Positions 27,238 to 35,369 of a stretch of DNA of 64,000 nt are shown here, piece after piece; the stretch's first letter is position 1, and every line of letters begins with the position of its first letter. This DNA comes from an uncultured Lentisphaeria bacterium (GTDB lineage: Bacteria; Verrucomicrobiota; Lentisphaeria; Victivallales; Victivallaceae). A model generated the notes under the pieces. It was not told the origin of the DNA. It made no database searches and saw only the letters and a program-made list of their open reading frames with translations. The DNA is taken from contig CAIPAT010000270.1 in NCBI GenBank assembly GCA_903863035.1, positions 1 through 64,000 of the forward strand, written 5' to 3'. The position numbers and the translations under genes are program-made.

Positions 27238-28563
27238 ATGAAGCATTTACATGAACGAGCAAAAGAATTCGAAAGTATTGTGGATTCTTGTCTTATTGAT
27301 GAGCATGGACTATTGATGTCATTATTAAACATTGAAACGATGAAACCTTTTTCGCGCGGTTATTTCGAAGGCATGAACATTCTTAGTTATCCTGGAAAAA
27401 ACTGGGATGATTTCTCTGACTTTCTGTCACATGAAAATGTCGGCATGTGTTCCGGTGCCTTCCTGGCTGCAATGATCTGGAAATATCGGGCCACGAAAAA
27501 CCAGGAAGCACTGAAAAAAGCCCGCCGCACGTTTAGAGGAATAAAATGGCTCTTTGATATTTCGCAGGAAATAGATGATGGTTTTTACTGCAAATGCTAT
27601 GGCGGCAAACTCAGCAACCAGATTTCCAGCGATCAGTACATCTACACGTTTGCCGGGCTCAATGAGTTCATGGTATTCGCCGGACACGAGGAGCGCTCTC
27701 AATGTGTGGAAATGATTGAAAAAATGGCGCGGTTCTGGATCCGGAAAAACTATTCATATCCGTATTATGGCAAACCGTTGAACTGGCCGCTGGAAAGGTT
27801 TCCGGTATTCGCTTGGTTCGCATATCATCACACCGGGAAGCAGGAATTCCTTGATGAGTTCAATCGTCTCTGCGCGATTCCGGAAGTTATGAAAAAAATA
27901 CCGTTTGGCAGTACTTTAGAGGATATGCTGGCGACCCTGCGGACACGTGAAATATATCATGATTTCGAGAAAAACACCCAGGTCCGCCACTTCTTGTCCA
28001 TGCCGGAAACCATGCAATCAGGCTTTCTCAGCCTGGAAGCGATGCTGGAATACCATGCCCCGCATCGGGATGTCTGGCTGAAAAAAACCCGAAAATTGCT
28101 TGAACGTAACATCTCTTTCATCGCTGATGACGGTTACGCCATGTGCTCAAGTCTCTACAATCTCGAAAACGGAACAATTTCCGAAGTGCGAGAACGTATG
28201 TGTTGCCCTGAAGAAATAAGCGAGAACTGGAAGTTTTGGAGCTTAGTGTGCTGTTTGCGCTCCGGGATGCAAGCCGTTATGTTTGCTAGAGCTTGCGTGG
28301 CGATGCAGCGATATGTTACCGACACCAAAGCCTTAGCGACCGCAATGCATATATTGAAAAATATCTCCCATAACAAGATGCATTGGTTCGTCGACATTGA
28401 TGGCAAGCAATTTCCCGATGACCTGAAATGGATGGACAAGCTTTACAGCGGCGATGCGGTGGCGCATTGGCTGTGGGCCTACTGGCAAGCAAAGGCGACA
28501 CAATCATTATATTTCTCATCAACAGAAAGCAGGACAAAAAATGAGACGCTGCGAAAACCGTAA
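27238..28563 (+). CDS. Alpha/alpha-barrel (six-hairpin-like) protein, likely glycosidase
   Basis: A 441-aa protein with no signal peptide. Long helical sequence rich in aromatic residues (WRYRATKNQEALKKARRTFRGIKWLFD-like region, then SDQYIYTFAGLNEF, FPVFAWFAYHHTGKQEFLDEFNRL) suggests an (alpha/alpha)6 or 7 toroid as in GH88, GH105, GH127 or N-acyl-glucosamine epimerases. No catalytic pair is certain. It follows the beta-rich protein by 18 nt and lies in locus A, so an intracellular step in breaking down the released oligosaccharide is likely. Confidence 0.6.
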   Translation: MKHLHERAKEFESIVDSCLIDEHGLLMSLLNIETMKPFSRGYFEGMNILSYPGKNWDDFSDFLSHENVGMCSGAFLAAMIWKYRATKNQEALKKARRTFRGIKWLFDISQEIDDGFYCKCYGGKLSNQISSDQYIYTFAGLNEFMVFAGHEERSQCVEMIEKMARFWIRKNYSYPYYGKPLNWPLERFPVFAWFAYHHTGKQEFLDEFNRLCAIPEVMKKIPFGSTLEDMLATLRTREIYHDFEKNTQVRHFLSMPETMQSGFLSLEAMLEYHAPHRDVWLKKTRKLLERNISFIADDGYAMCSSLYNLENGTISEVRERMCCPEEISENWKFWSLVCCLRSGMQAVMFARACVAMQRYVTDTKALATAMHILKNISHNKMHWFVDIDGKQFPDDLKWMDKLYSGDAVAHWLWAYWQAKATQSLYFSSTESRTKNETLRKP

Positions 28564-28590
28564 TCAACACTAAAAGAATGAAAGTATAAG

Positions 28591-28752
28591 ATGAAAACAG
28601 AAAAATTATGCGGAGTGTGGTCGGCGGCGCCGACGCCTTTGACCTCGGATTTAAAAATTGACGAGGCTTCCATTGAACGGCTGTCGGCGCATCAGCAGAA
28701 ACTCAAGATCAACGGCGTATTTATTGCCGGGACCTGCGGCGAAGGCTCCTGA
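28591..28752 (+). pseudogene. Broken DapA/NanA-like (DHDPS family) gene
   Basis: The first 53 codons read as the N-terminus of a dihydrodipicolinate synthase/N-acetylneuraminate lyase family aldolase (VWSAAPTPLT, then GVFIAGTCGEGS). A TGA at 28750 falls where the family often has Trp (GEGSW), and the frame resumes with LSDAM. The remaining about 230 residues of a usual 300-aa aldolase are absent. So the gene is truncated, by a nonsense mutation plus deletion. The next sequence leads into the SGNH hydrolase frame. Confidence 0.75.
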
Positions 28753-28906
28753 CTCAGTGACGCGATGCAACCATCGCAAGCAGCATGCTGCCCGCCATGC
28801 GCAAAGCGGTTAAAAAATTCCGGAATGACGCTAAATGAATTTGTCAATCTGCCGGATGGCGAATATCTGTGTACCAAAGCGATTATAAAAAAAGGCCAAA
28901 CCGGAT

Positions 28907-29611
28907 GTGCTGTTCCTGTTAAACTGGATAAGCATCTCCCCTGTGTTGCAAACGCTGGATGAACTGAAGCTGATAATCAGTGAATTTAATGTCATTGCCG
29001 GCGAAGTGAAAGAGGTGGTAATTATTGGTAACAGCATCCGGCAGCACGGCAAAGCGCCACAGATCGGCTGGAACAATACCTGTGGCATGGCGGCTACCAG
29101 TCAGGATAGAGATTACGTTCACGTGCTGTATAAAAAAATCTGCGAAAAACTGGCTAAAAGCCAAAAAGATGCGCCTAAGCTTTCGCTGCCGGGCGGCGTA
29201 GCGGAAAAAGATTTTTCAAAGTGGAATGCAGCGGTAACCCAGAATGCCGACATTATCATTGTCCAGCTTGGCGACAATTTTCGCAATCCTGTGACTGTTG
29301 AAAAACTGCAGATGCCTTACGAAGCGATGCTCAAAGCTTTTAAAGGAGACCGTAATCCGATTCTGATTTGCGTTTCCAACTGGGGCGGCGGCAAAATGTC
29401 GCAGTTGATCGGCGATGCCGCAAAAAATCAGGGAGCCGGTTTTGTTCCGCTTGAAAAACTGGCGGCAGACCCGCAGAATAAAGCGCAAAGCGAAGGACAT
29501 TTCTCTCATGGCGGCGTGAATTGGCATCCCGGAGATCGCGGCATGGCAGCGATTGCCGATGCAATTTGGCTTGTACTCGAACCGGAACTCGACAAGGCAA
29601 TAGCCAAATAG
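28907..29611 (+). CDS. SGNH/GDSL hydrolase, 5' end uncertain or frameshifted
   Basis: A 234-aa frame from a GTG at 28907. It has SGNH landmarks: VVIIGNSIRQHG with the nucleophile Ser43, VQLGDNF, and NWHPGDRGM with the catalytic His near residue 205. So it is likely a carbohydrate esterase. The first 30 residues have no signal peptide. An upstream frame from an ATG at 28825 (MTLNEFVNLPDGEY, protein-like) joins the GTG frame if one base is gained or lost at an A7 run (28887-28893), so the gene may be frameshifted. It ends locus A. Confidence 0.6.
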   Translation: MLFLLNWISISPVLQTLDELKLIISEFNVIAGEVKEVVIIGNSIRQHGKAPQIGWNNTCGMAATSQDRDYVHVLYKKICEKLAKSQKDAPKLSLPGGVAEKDFSKWNAAVTQNADIIIVQLGDNFRNPVTVEKLQMPYEAMLKAFKGDRNPILICVSNWGGGKMSQLIGDAAKNQGAGFVPLEKLAADPQNKAQSEGHFSHGGVNWHPGDRGMAAIADAIWLVLEPELDKAIAK

Positions 29612-29978
29612 GAAGCCGGTCAGGCTGGTGACGCTGGAGCCGCAGTGGTGCCTTATCGGGGCCTGTCCACTTTGTTTGACATTATTTAAGGATAATAATT
29701 TAATTTATAGCTATATTATTCTATCTTATTTCATAAAGTTTAAGCGAAAAATATTAAAACAGCTTAAATGGACTTGAAAATATCGCATCAGCAAAGGAAG
29801 CGTTCTGGAGCAGGGCAACCGCCGTAGACGATGCAGGCTGGCTGAATGAAGGATCCGGAAATAACAGACTCTAGATACAACCGCCCGGAACGAAATGTGC
29901 CTTCTTTTTAAACTTCGCTGATTATTGCTCACATTTGTAACAGAGCATTTATTTTTATTAAATAATATGTAATACATA
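29612..29978. other. AT-rich intergenic region between loci A and B
   Basis: Gene-free about 370 bp. No clear terminator for locus A was found. It ends at a consensus promoter for the locus B regulator. Confidence 0.5.
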
Positions 29979-30007
29979 TTGACATATATGCATTGGCGCA
30001 TTATAAT
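29979..30007 (+). promoter_or_regulatory. Consensus sigma-70 promoter of locus B regulator
   Basis: TTGACA at 29979-29984, 17-bp spacer, TATAAT at 30002-30007. It lies about 31 nt before the chosen ATG, so the upstream TTG of the open frame at 29993 is inside the promoter and cannot be the start. Confidence 0.85.
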
Positions 30008-30037
30008 TTTAAAATAAACAATGAAGGAACTGTGCAG

Positions 30038-30742
30038 ATGTTCACTCCGATAAATCAGGAACCATTGACCGACCAGGTTGAGAAAAAGATTCATGAGTAC
30101 ATAAAAGTCAACCGGCTGCGTCCCGGAGATAATTTTCCCAAAGAGGAGGAGATGGCGGCGATGCTTAACATCAGCCGTCCGGTTGTCCGCGAGGCATTGA
30201 GCCGTGTGCGGATGATGGGGTTGGTGACATCGCGGAAGCGGCGCGGCATGGTAGTGGGCAAGCCAACAACTTTCAGTACTATCGCAAAAGTAATTAATCC
30301 CGATTACATGGATCAGGGCGAGCAGCAGGATTTCTTCAATCTGCGTATTACCATTGAGCTTGGATTGTCCGACATCCTTTTGATGAATATCACCCCGGGC
30401 GATATCGAGGAACTTGAGAAAGTGGTTAAGCTGGAAGAGAGTAATCCGGCTGATTTCAAGCTGTACATGCGCTGCGACTATCATTTTCATGCGCTAATCT
30501 ATAAGGCCACCGGCAACAAATCTCTGGAAGCATTTCAAGGGCTTCTCTATCGCTTCTTTTCGGATATTAAGACCAGAAAGGCATTTGCCACGAAGAATTT
30601 TGCGGAACGGTTCTCCGATCCGCATAAAACTACTCATCGCGACGTACTGGAAGCGATAAAAAGCGGCGACCCGGAAAACGTCCACCGCATAATGCGTAAA
30701 CATCTCAGTTTATATCTTCAAAAAATTAAGATGGACAAGTGA
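30038..30742 (+). CDS. FadR/GntR-family regulator with FCD domain
   Basis: A 234-aa regulator. Winged-helix GntR domain at residues 8-70 (RPGDNFPKEEEMAAMLNISRPVVREALSRVRMMGLV), and a C-terminal all-helical FCD domain with metal-type residues (YHFHALIYKATGN and HRDVLEAIKSGD). Start chosen at the ATG at 30038 with AAGGA 9 nt upstream. FCD regulators usually sense carboxylic or sugar acids, in line with the aldolase and oxidoreductase genes that follow in locus B. Confidence 0.9.
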   Translation: MFTPINQEPLTDQVEKKIHEYIKVNRLRPGDNFPKEEEMAAMLNISRPVVREALSRVRMMGLVTSRKRRGMVVGKPTTFSTIAKVINPDYMDQGEQQDFFNLRITIELGLSDILLMNITPGDIEELEKVVKLEESNPADFKLYMRCDYHFHALIYKATGNKSLEAFQGLLYRFFSDIKTRKAFATKNFAERFSDPHKTTHRDVLEAIKSGDPENVHRIMRKHLSLYLQKIKMDK

Positions 30743-30775
30743 ACTGAAGCTATTCTAAACATAAAAGAGTTATAT

Positions 30776-32173
30776 GTGAAGGCAAAAAAGATGATCCAAT
30801 CCAAAACATTTGAAATTAAACGGCGTTTTATTTGCGATACCATAGTTATCGGCGGCGGAACCACAGGAATCGCGGCAGCTATCGCTTCCGCCCGGAACGG
30901 GGCGTGCACCATGCTGATTGAAAACTGCGGTCATCTGGGCGGCAACGCCACTGTCGTCCCGTCCTGGATGGGGTTTCATGCCCCGGACGGTTCGCAGGTG
31001 GTAAAAGGTATTGCGCTGGAACTGCTCACCGAACTTCAAGCCATTGGCGGGGCCACGCCTTTATATCCCGATCCCATCTGCGGCAGCATGGCGGCCATCA
31101 ACACGCACTGGCTGAAAATAGTTGCCGACAAGAAGATTAGAAATTCCGGCGTGCAGTTGCTTTTGCATACCAGATTTGTCGGGGTGGAAAAAGACGGCCG
31201 TGAAATTTCAGGAGTATATCTTTGGGGCGGCGAGGGCCTGATTTACGTTGACTGCAAATTTGTGATCGACTGTACCGACACGGGCGTCGTTGCGCTGGAG
31301 TCCGGCGAGAAAATGATCCGCGGCCGAGTTAGTGACGGCAAGGTTCAGGTATCATCCTGGACGTTTGAAATCGGCAATGTGGATTTTACGGAATTGGCAG
31401 CTTACTTCACTGAATATCCAGATGATCTCAGGCCGTTTCCATTAAAGGATGCCGCTGCGCACGTCCGCACCGTTTTGGCCCAGGATGCTTTTGTGATGGG
31501 GGCGTTTGCACGACTGGTCTCACGTGCAAAAAAAGATGGTATGCTGCTGCCGCGCAATAATATGCCCGGCGTGATTTTCCCGGCTGCCGGAAAATTTGTG
31601 ACTGTCGCCAGTCGTGTCGAAAATGTGAACCCGTCCGACAGTTTAGCCTACACTCAGGCTGAAAGTACAGGCATCGCCCAGGTTGAAATCTGGCTGAATT
31701 TCCTTAAAAAGTATGTACCCGGCTTCAGGAACTGCACCTTATCCGACACCTACGGCTCGATTGGTATTCGTGAAACTAATCATATGGCTGGAGCATATAC
31801 CCTTACCGCCGATGATTTGCTTTGCGGACGGCGGTTTGATGATGTGATTGCGCTGGGCGGTTATCACCTCGACATTCATTCGCCGGATCATGACGGCATA
31901 GAAACCAGATTCCCCGCCATATATATGATTCCATACCGCGCTTTGCTGCCGTTAAACACCGGCAATCTGCTGGTGGCCGGACGCGCGATTTCCGCAACCC
32001 ATGAAGCACAGGCGTCAACCAGAGTGATTCCGATCAGCATGGCGGAAGGCGAGGCTGCTGGTACAGCTGCGGCACTCTGCGCCGCCGCAGGCGTCTCTGC
32101 CGGAAATGTTTCAATGGAAGAGTTGCAGCGCAAGCTGTCAGGAGCCGGTGCGCTGATCAATCATCAACAGTAA
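30776..32173 (+). CDS. FAD-dependent oxidoreductase
   Basis: A 465-aa flavoprotein of the FAD_oxidored (PF12831-like) group. The Rossmann nucleotide-binding motif DTIVIGGGTTGIAAAIASARNG lies at residues 21-42, followed by LIENCGHLGGNATVV. The C-terminal FAD motif is NLLVAGRAISATHEAQASTRV. Start at the GTG 30776 (AAGAG upstream) or the ATG at 30791. It lies second in locus B. In PVC genomes this family is often annotated as xanthan lyase-like or alpha-keto/hydroxyl sugar oxidase; the substrate is unknown. No signal peptide. Confidence 0.8.
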   Translation: MKAKKMIQSKTFEIKRRFICDTIVIGGGTTGIAAAIASARNGACTMLIENCGHLGGNATVVPSWMGFHAPDGSQVVKGIALELLTELQAIGGATPLYPDPICGSMAAINTHWLKIVADKKIRNSGVQLLLHTRFVGVEKDGREISGVYLWGGEGLIYVDCKFVIDCTDTGVVALESGEKMIRGRVSDGKVQVSSWTFEIGNVDFTELAAYFTEYPDDLRPFPLKDAAAHVRTVLAQDAFVMGAFARLVSRAKKDGMLLPRNNMPGVIFPAAGKFVTVASRVENVNPSDSLAYTQAESTGIAQVEIWLNFLKKYVPGFRNCTLSDTYGSIGIRETNHMAGAYTLTADDLLCGRRFDDVIALGGYHLDIHSPDHDGIETRFPAIYMIPYRALLPLNTGNLLVAGRAISATHEAQASTRVIPISMAEGEAAGTAAALCAAAGVSAGNVSMEELQRKLSGAGALINHQQ

Positions 32174-32190
32174 AACAGGAATGAGTTTTC

Positions 32191-33021
32191 ATGATAAAAA
32201 CGTCAGACAATTTTGTGCTGGAAAGCGCAATTTTCCCCGGAATTGTCACTGCCGCGGCGCTTGATGAACTGGTAGCGGGAAATATTGCCAGGATTGAATT
32301 GTGCTGCGTCCCGCAGCGGTTCGATTATCATGATCCGGAGTGTGCCGGCAATATTTCCAAAGATATAAAATCCCGCGGAATTGCTGTGACATCAGTACAT
32401 CTGCCTTTTGGCCCGGCGCTGGATATCAGCAACCGTGACCGGAAAATACGAACACTGGCGCTTGACGAACTTAAGACGGTCGTTGCTCTGTCCATGGATA
32501 TGGGGGCGGACATAATGGTAATTCATCCCGGGGTGCATCTTGAGGATGGCGAAAACCGCAGTGAACGGCTGGAGACTGCCGCAGCATCGATACGGCAACT
32601 GCTGGCGCAGCTGCCGTCAACCGGCTTCACTCTGGCGGTGGAAAATCTGCCGCCCGGATACCTGGGGGAAACCGCTGTTGAATTACGGGGGTTGCTTGAT
32701 ATGATCGACGACGGGCGTACCGGATTCTGCCTGGACACCGGCCATGCGCACCTGACTGGTCAGATGACGGCATTGCTGCAGTGCTGCAGCCCCGAACTGG
32801 TCAATATCCATGTCCATGACAATTACGGTGACGGCGACCGGCATCTGCCGCCGGGACATGGAACAATTGACTGGCCGGCACTGATGCTGTCGCTTCAGGG
32901 GTGCGGCTATGCCGGGCCGCTGACCTGGGAGATCGTCAATGAGGGCGATCCTGTAATACGCAGAAAGATAATGGCGCAATTCAATTCAGGACGTGAAGAA
33001 TTCTGGATTAATAAGGAGTGA
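32191..33021 (+). CDS. Sugar phosphate isomerase/epimerase-like TIM barrel
   Basis: A 276-aa protein of the AP endonuclease family 2/xylose isomerase-like TIM barrel. Metal-binding strand ends are visible: VIHPGVHLED, LAVENLPP (Glu), GFCLDTGHAHL (Asp, His), NIHVHDNYGDGDRHLPPGHGTIDW (His, Asp) and TWEI. All ligands appear present. It may interconvert keto-sugars or epimerise a sugar-acid intermediate from the FAD oxidoreductase. It is 17 nt after that gene and 6 nt before the next one, so it lies inside the operon. Confidence 0.85.
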   Translation: MIKTSDNFVLESAIFPGIVTAAALDELVAGNIARIELCCVPQRFDYHDPECAGNISKDIKSRGIAVTSVHLPFGPALDISNRDRKIRTLALDELKTVVALSMDMGADIMVIHPGVHLEDGENRSERLETAAASIRQLLAQLPSTGFTLAVENLPPGYLGETAVELRGLLDMIDDGRTGFCLDTGHAHLTGQMTALLQCCSPELVNIHVHDNYGDGDRHLPPGHGTIDWPALMLSLQGCGYAGPLTWEIVNEGDPVIRRKIMAQFNSGREEFWINKE

Positions 33022-33027
33022 AGTGTT

Positions 33028-34431
33028 ATGAAGATCAATCTGGCAACAGACTCCCGGATTTTTTGCAGTAATTGCAGCGTGGAATTTCCCGCTCCGGAAA
33101 TTGCCGGTTTTGCCGGCGGTGCGGGATATGGCGATACCGGCCTTTTCGGCAACCAGATGGCCTCGGTGGTGCGGCTGGACGACGCTTCTTTCCGGGTTTA
33201 TCTGACCAGGAGATTATGGTTTTCCGACCGCACGACCAGGATGGATATCGGTTATATTGACACTCCGGCGATAGCGGTCTGGCCGGACATTAAGACGAAC
33301 TTCACGCAGTTGCGGCTTACCGGCCTGCCGGAAGGTTGCAGTTGCTCTCAACCGTATGTCATCCGCCGCGATAACCGGTTCGAATTGTTCTTCTGGGTCC
33401 ATGGTGCCGGAATGATCCGCTATGTCAAATGCGCCAGCGAAAACGGGATCGATTTCCGGATCATCAATCTGGATAATCCATGTTTGTATCATCCATGCGA
33501 CCAGGCAATACGTACCGATAGCAGTTCCGATGGTTTTCTGACCGTGAAAGATCATTTGCGGCAGGCGAAAACCGCAATCAGCAACGAGTTGAAACAAAAG
33601 ATTTCCAATGATGCCACCACGGTTTATTTCGATGCGGATGCCGGTATATATGTAATGTTCTCCGTTTTGCTGCTGCGTTCGGACATGGCCCCGGAACGGC
33701 GGGTGGATTACGACAATGCGGCAAACTGGCTGAGAGTGATCCACCGGCGTACCAGTTGCGACGGCATCGAATGGAGCGGCCCGGAGATCGTGCTGCTGCC
33801 GGAGGCCGGCGAGCGTGCCGATCTGCAATTTTACGTGCTGCAGCAATTGAAGCAGGATGACCGGCTTTGCGGACTGGCCGGATATTATCCGGTTCACGAT
33901 CAGGTTATGGATCTGGAGCCGATGGTCAGCCGCGATGGCGGCTGCAACTGGATTCGCAATCAGCGGCCGTGGCGGCTGCGCGACCGGATTCCGGGTTGTG
34001 ACTGGCCGGTGCAGATGCTTTTTCCCGGCGGCATGATCGAGGCCGGCGGCTGGATATGGATGGTGGCAACCGCATTCAATTCTCAACATAATCAGGGCGG
34101 CAAACTGGAACCCCGTGAATACCGGCAGGAAAGCATAGTCATGCGGCAGAGGTGCGACCGGTGGGCCGGCTTGATTAATCAGAGCGGCCACGGCGAGATC
34201 ATTACCGGGCCGTTACAGTATGAACAATTCCGGCTGGAAACTGAAGCGCATGAAAAAGTTGAAGTAAGCCTGCTGTCGCCATATGGCAATGAATTAATCG
34301 TCTGCGGCCGGGTTGCCGCTGACGGCGCAATCGTATTTTTGGACGGAAGCGATTCCATTTATACCGGGGAATGGGTTCGGATGAAATTGCGTTTTGATAC
34401 TACGGTCTATAATCTCAAAAGTGTAAACTGA
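33028..34431 (+). CDS. Five-bladed beta-propeller glycosidase-like protein
   Basis: A 467-aa protein, all-beta, resembling GH43/GH32/GH130-type propellers by its repeated aromatic strands (VWPDIKTNFTQLRLTG, RFELFFWVHGAGMIRYVKCASENGIDF, TVYFDADAGIYVMFSVLL). The second half has a BNR-like strand (MVSRDGGCNWIRNQRPW). No signal peptide, so intracellular action on oligosaccharide is likely. AAGGAG is 8 nt before the ATG. Family is uncertain; a GH130-like phosphorylase or sialidase-like fold are alternatives. Confidence 0.55.
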   Translation: MKINLATDSRIFCSNCSVEFPAPEIAGFAGGAGYGDTGLFGNQMASVVRLDDASFRVYLTRRLWFSDRTTRMDIGYIDTPAIAVWPDIKTNFTQLRLTGLPEGCSCSQPYVIRRDNRFELFFWVHGAGMIRYVKCASENGIDFRIINLDNPCLYHPCDQAIRTDSSSDGFLTVKDHLRQAKTAISNELKQKISNDATTVYFDADAGIYVMFSVLLLRSDMAPERRVDYDNAANWLRVIHRRTSCDGIEWSGPEIVLLPEAGERADLQFYVLQQLKQDDRLCGLAGYYPVHDQVMDLEPMVSRDGGCNWIRNQRPWRLRDRIPGCDWPVQMLFPGGMIEAGGWIWMVATAFNSQHNQGGKLEPREYRQESIVMRQRCDRWAGLINQSGHGEIITGPLQYEQFRLETEAHEKVEVSLLSPYGNELIVCGRVAADGAIVFLDGSDSIYTGEWVRMKLRFDTTVYNLKSVN

Positions 34432-34463
34432 CAACCATTTTTATAAAAATAAGGAATTAAATT

Positions 34464-35264
34464 ATGAGAGCGCCAAGGAAAAGTCTTGTGCTGGAAAAAC
34501 TCCGTGCTGGAGAAACCGTTTTTTCGTTTAAGCTTAACTTGAATTGTTCGCGTCCGGTGGAAATTGCGGCTTTGTCAGGATATGACTGTGTCTGGATTTG
34601 CAATGAGCATGTTCCATCCGATTATTCCATTATGGAAAAGCAGATACTGGCGGCCAAAGCTTACGATATTGACTGCATGGTCAGGGTGCCGCGCGGTTCT
34701 TACAGCGATTTGATAAAACCGCTTGAAATCGATGCTTCCGGAATTATGATTCCACATATAATGAGCGCTGAAGACGCGAGGAAAATAGTGTGGCAGACCA
34801 GATTCCACCCGGTCGGCCGGCGTCCGGTGGACGGCGGCAATGCTGACGGCATGTTCTGTATGCTGCCGAATGATGAATATTATAAATTTGCCAATGAAAA
34901 CCGGTTTGTGGTTGTTCAGATTGAAGACCCGGAGCCGCTGGATGAATTAGATGCAATATGTTCCATTGACGGCATAGACATGATTTTCTTCGGGCCCGGA
35001 GATTTCAGCCAGGGTATCGGTACGCCCGGAGACTTCAGCAATCCGAAAATTGCAGAGACCAGGAAGCTTGTTGCTGAAGCTGCCCGCCGGCACGGGAAAT
35101 TCGCCGGTACCGTAGCGGCACCGGCAACCGTTGAAGAATATGCGGGGATGGGATATCAATTCCTTAATATCGGCGCCGATGTGATTGGCCTCGGTAATTA
35201 CTGTAATGAACTGCAGGCAAAGCTTAAGTCTATTAAGATTAATAAAATCAACAGTATTTATTGA
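34464..35264 (+). CDS. HpcH/HpaI aldolase family protein
   Basis: A 266-aa class II pyruvate-type aldolase (YfaU/GarL group). Landmarks: CVWICNEHVPSDYS (about residue 41), MVRVPRG with Arg, SGIMIPHIMSAEDARKIV, VQIEDPEPL (metal Glu), FFGPGDFSQGIG (metal Asp). It should split a 2-keto-3-deoxy sugar acid into pyruvate and an aldehyde. It is a paralogue of 42466-43419 in locus C. AAGGA precedes the ATG. Together with the FCD regulator this suggests that locus B handles sugar acids. Confidence 0.88.
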   Translation: MRAPRKSLVLEKLRAGETVFSFKLNLNCSRPVEIAALSGYDCVWICNEHVPSDYSIMEKQILAAKAYDIDCMVRVPRGSYSDLIKPLEIDASGIMIPHIMSAEDARKIVWQTRFHPVGRRPVDGGNADGMFCMLPNDEYYKFANENRFVVVQIEDPEPLDELDAICSIDGIDMIFFGPGDFSQGIGTPGDFSNPKIAETRKLVAEAARRHGKFAGTVAAPATVEEYAGMGYQFLNIGADVIGLGNYCNELQAKLKSIKINKINSIY

Positions 35265-35369
35265 GCCGGATAATCTGCATCATAATGAATATCTCATAAA
35301 ACAAGGCATGCAGCTCTTCAAGAAAAATATGAACCAAGGTGAAATTATTAACCAGTAAGGAATGTGACT

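Noticed and set aside
29726-30490. Minus-strand open frame over the FadR-type regulator
   Set aside because: Antisense shadow; covers the consensus promoter and HTH gene of the plus strand.
33214-34191. Minus-strand open frame in the propeller gene
   Set aside because: His/Ile-rich antisense shadow; the plus-strand gene has a ribosome site and operon context.
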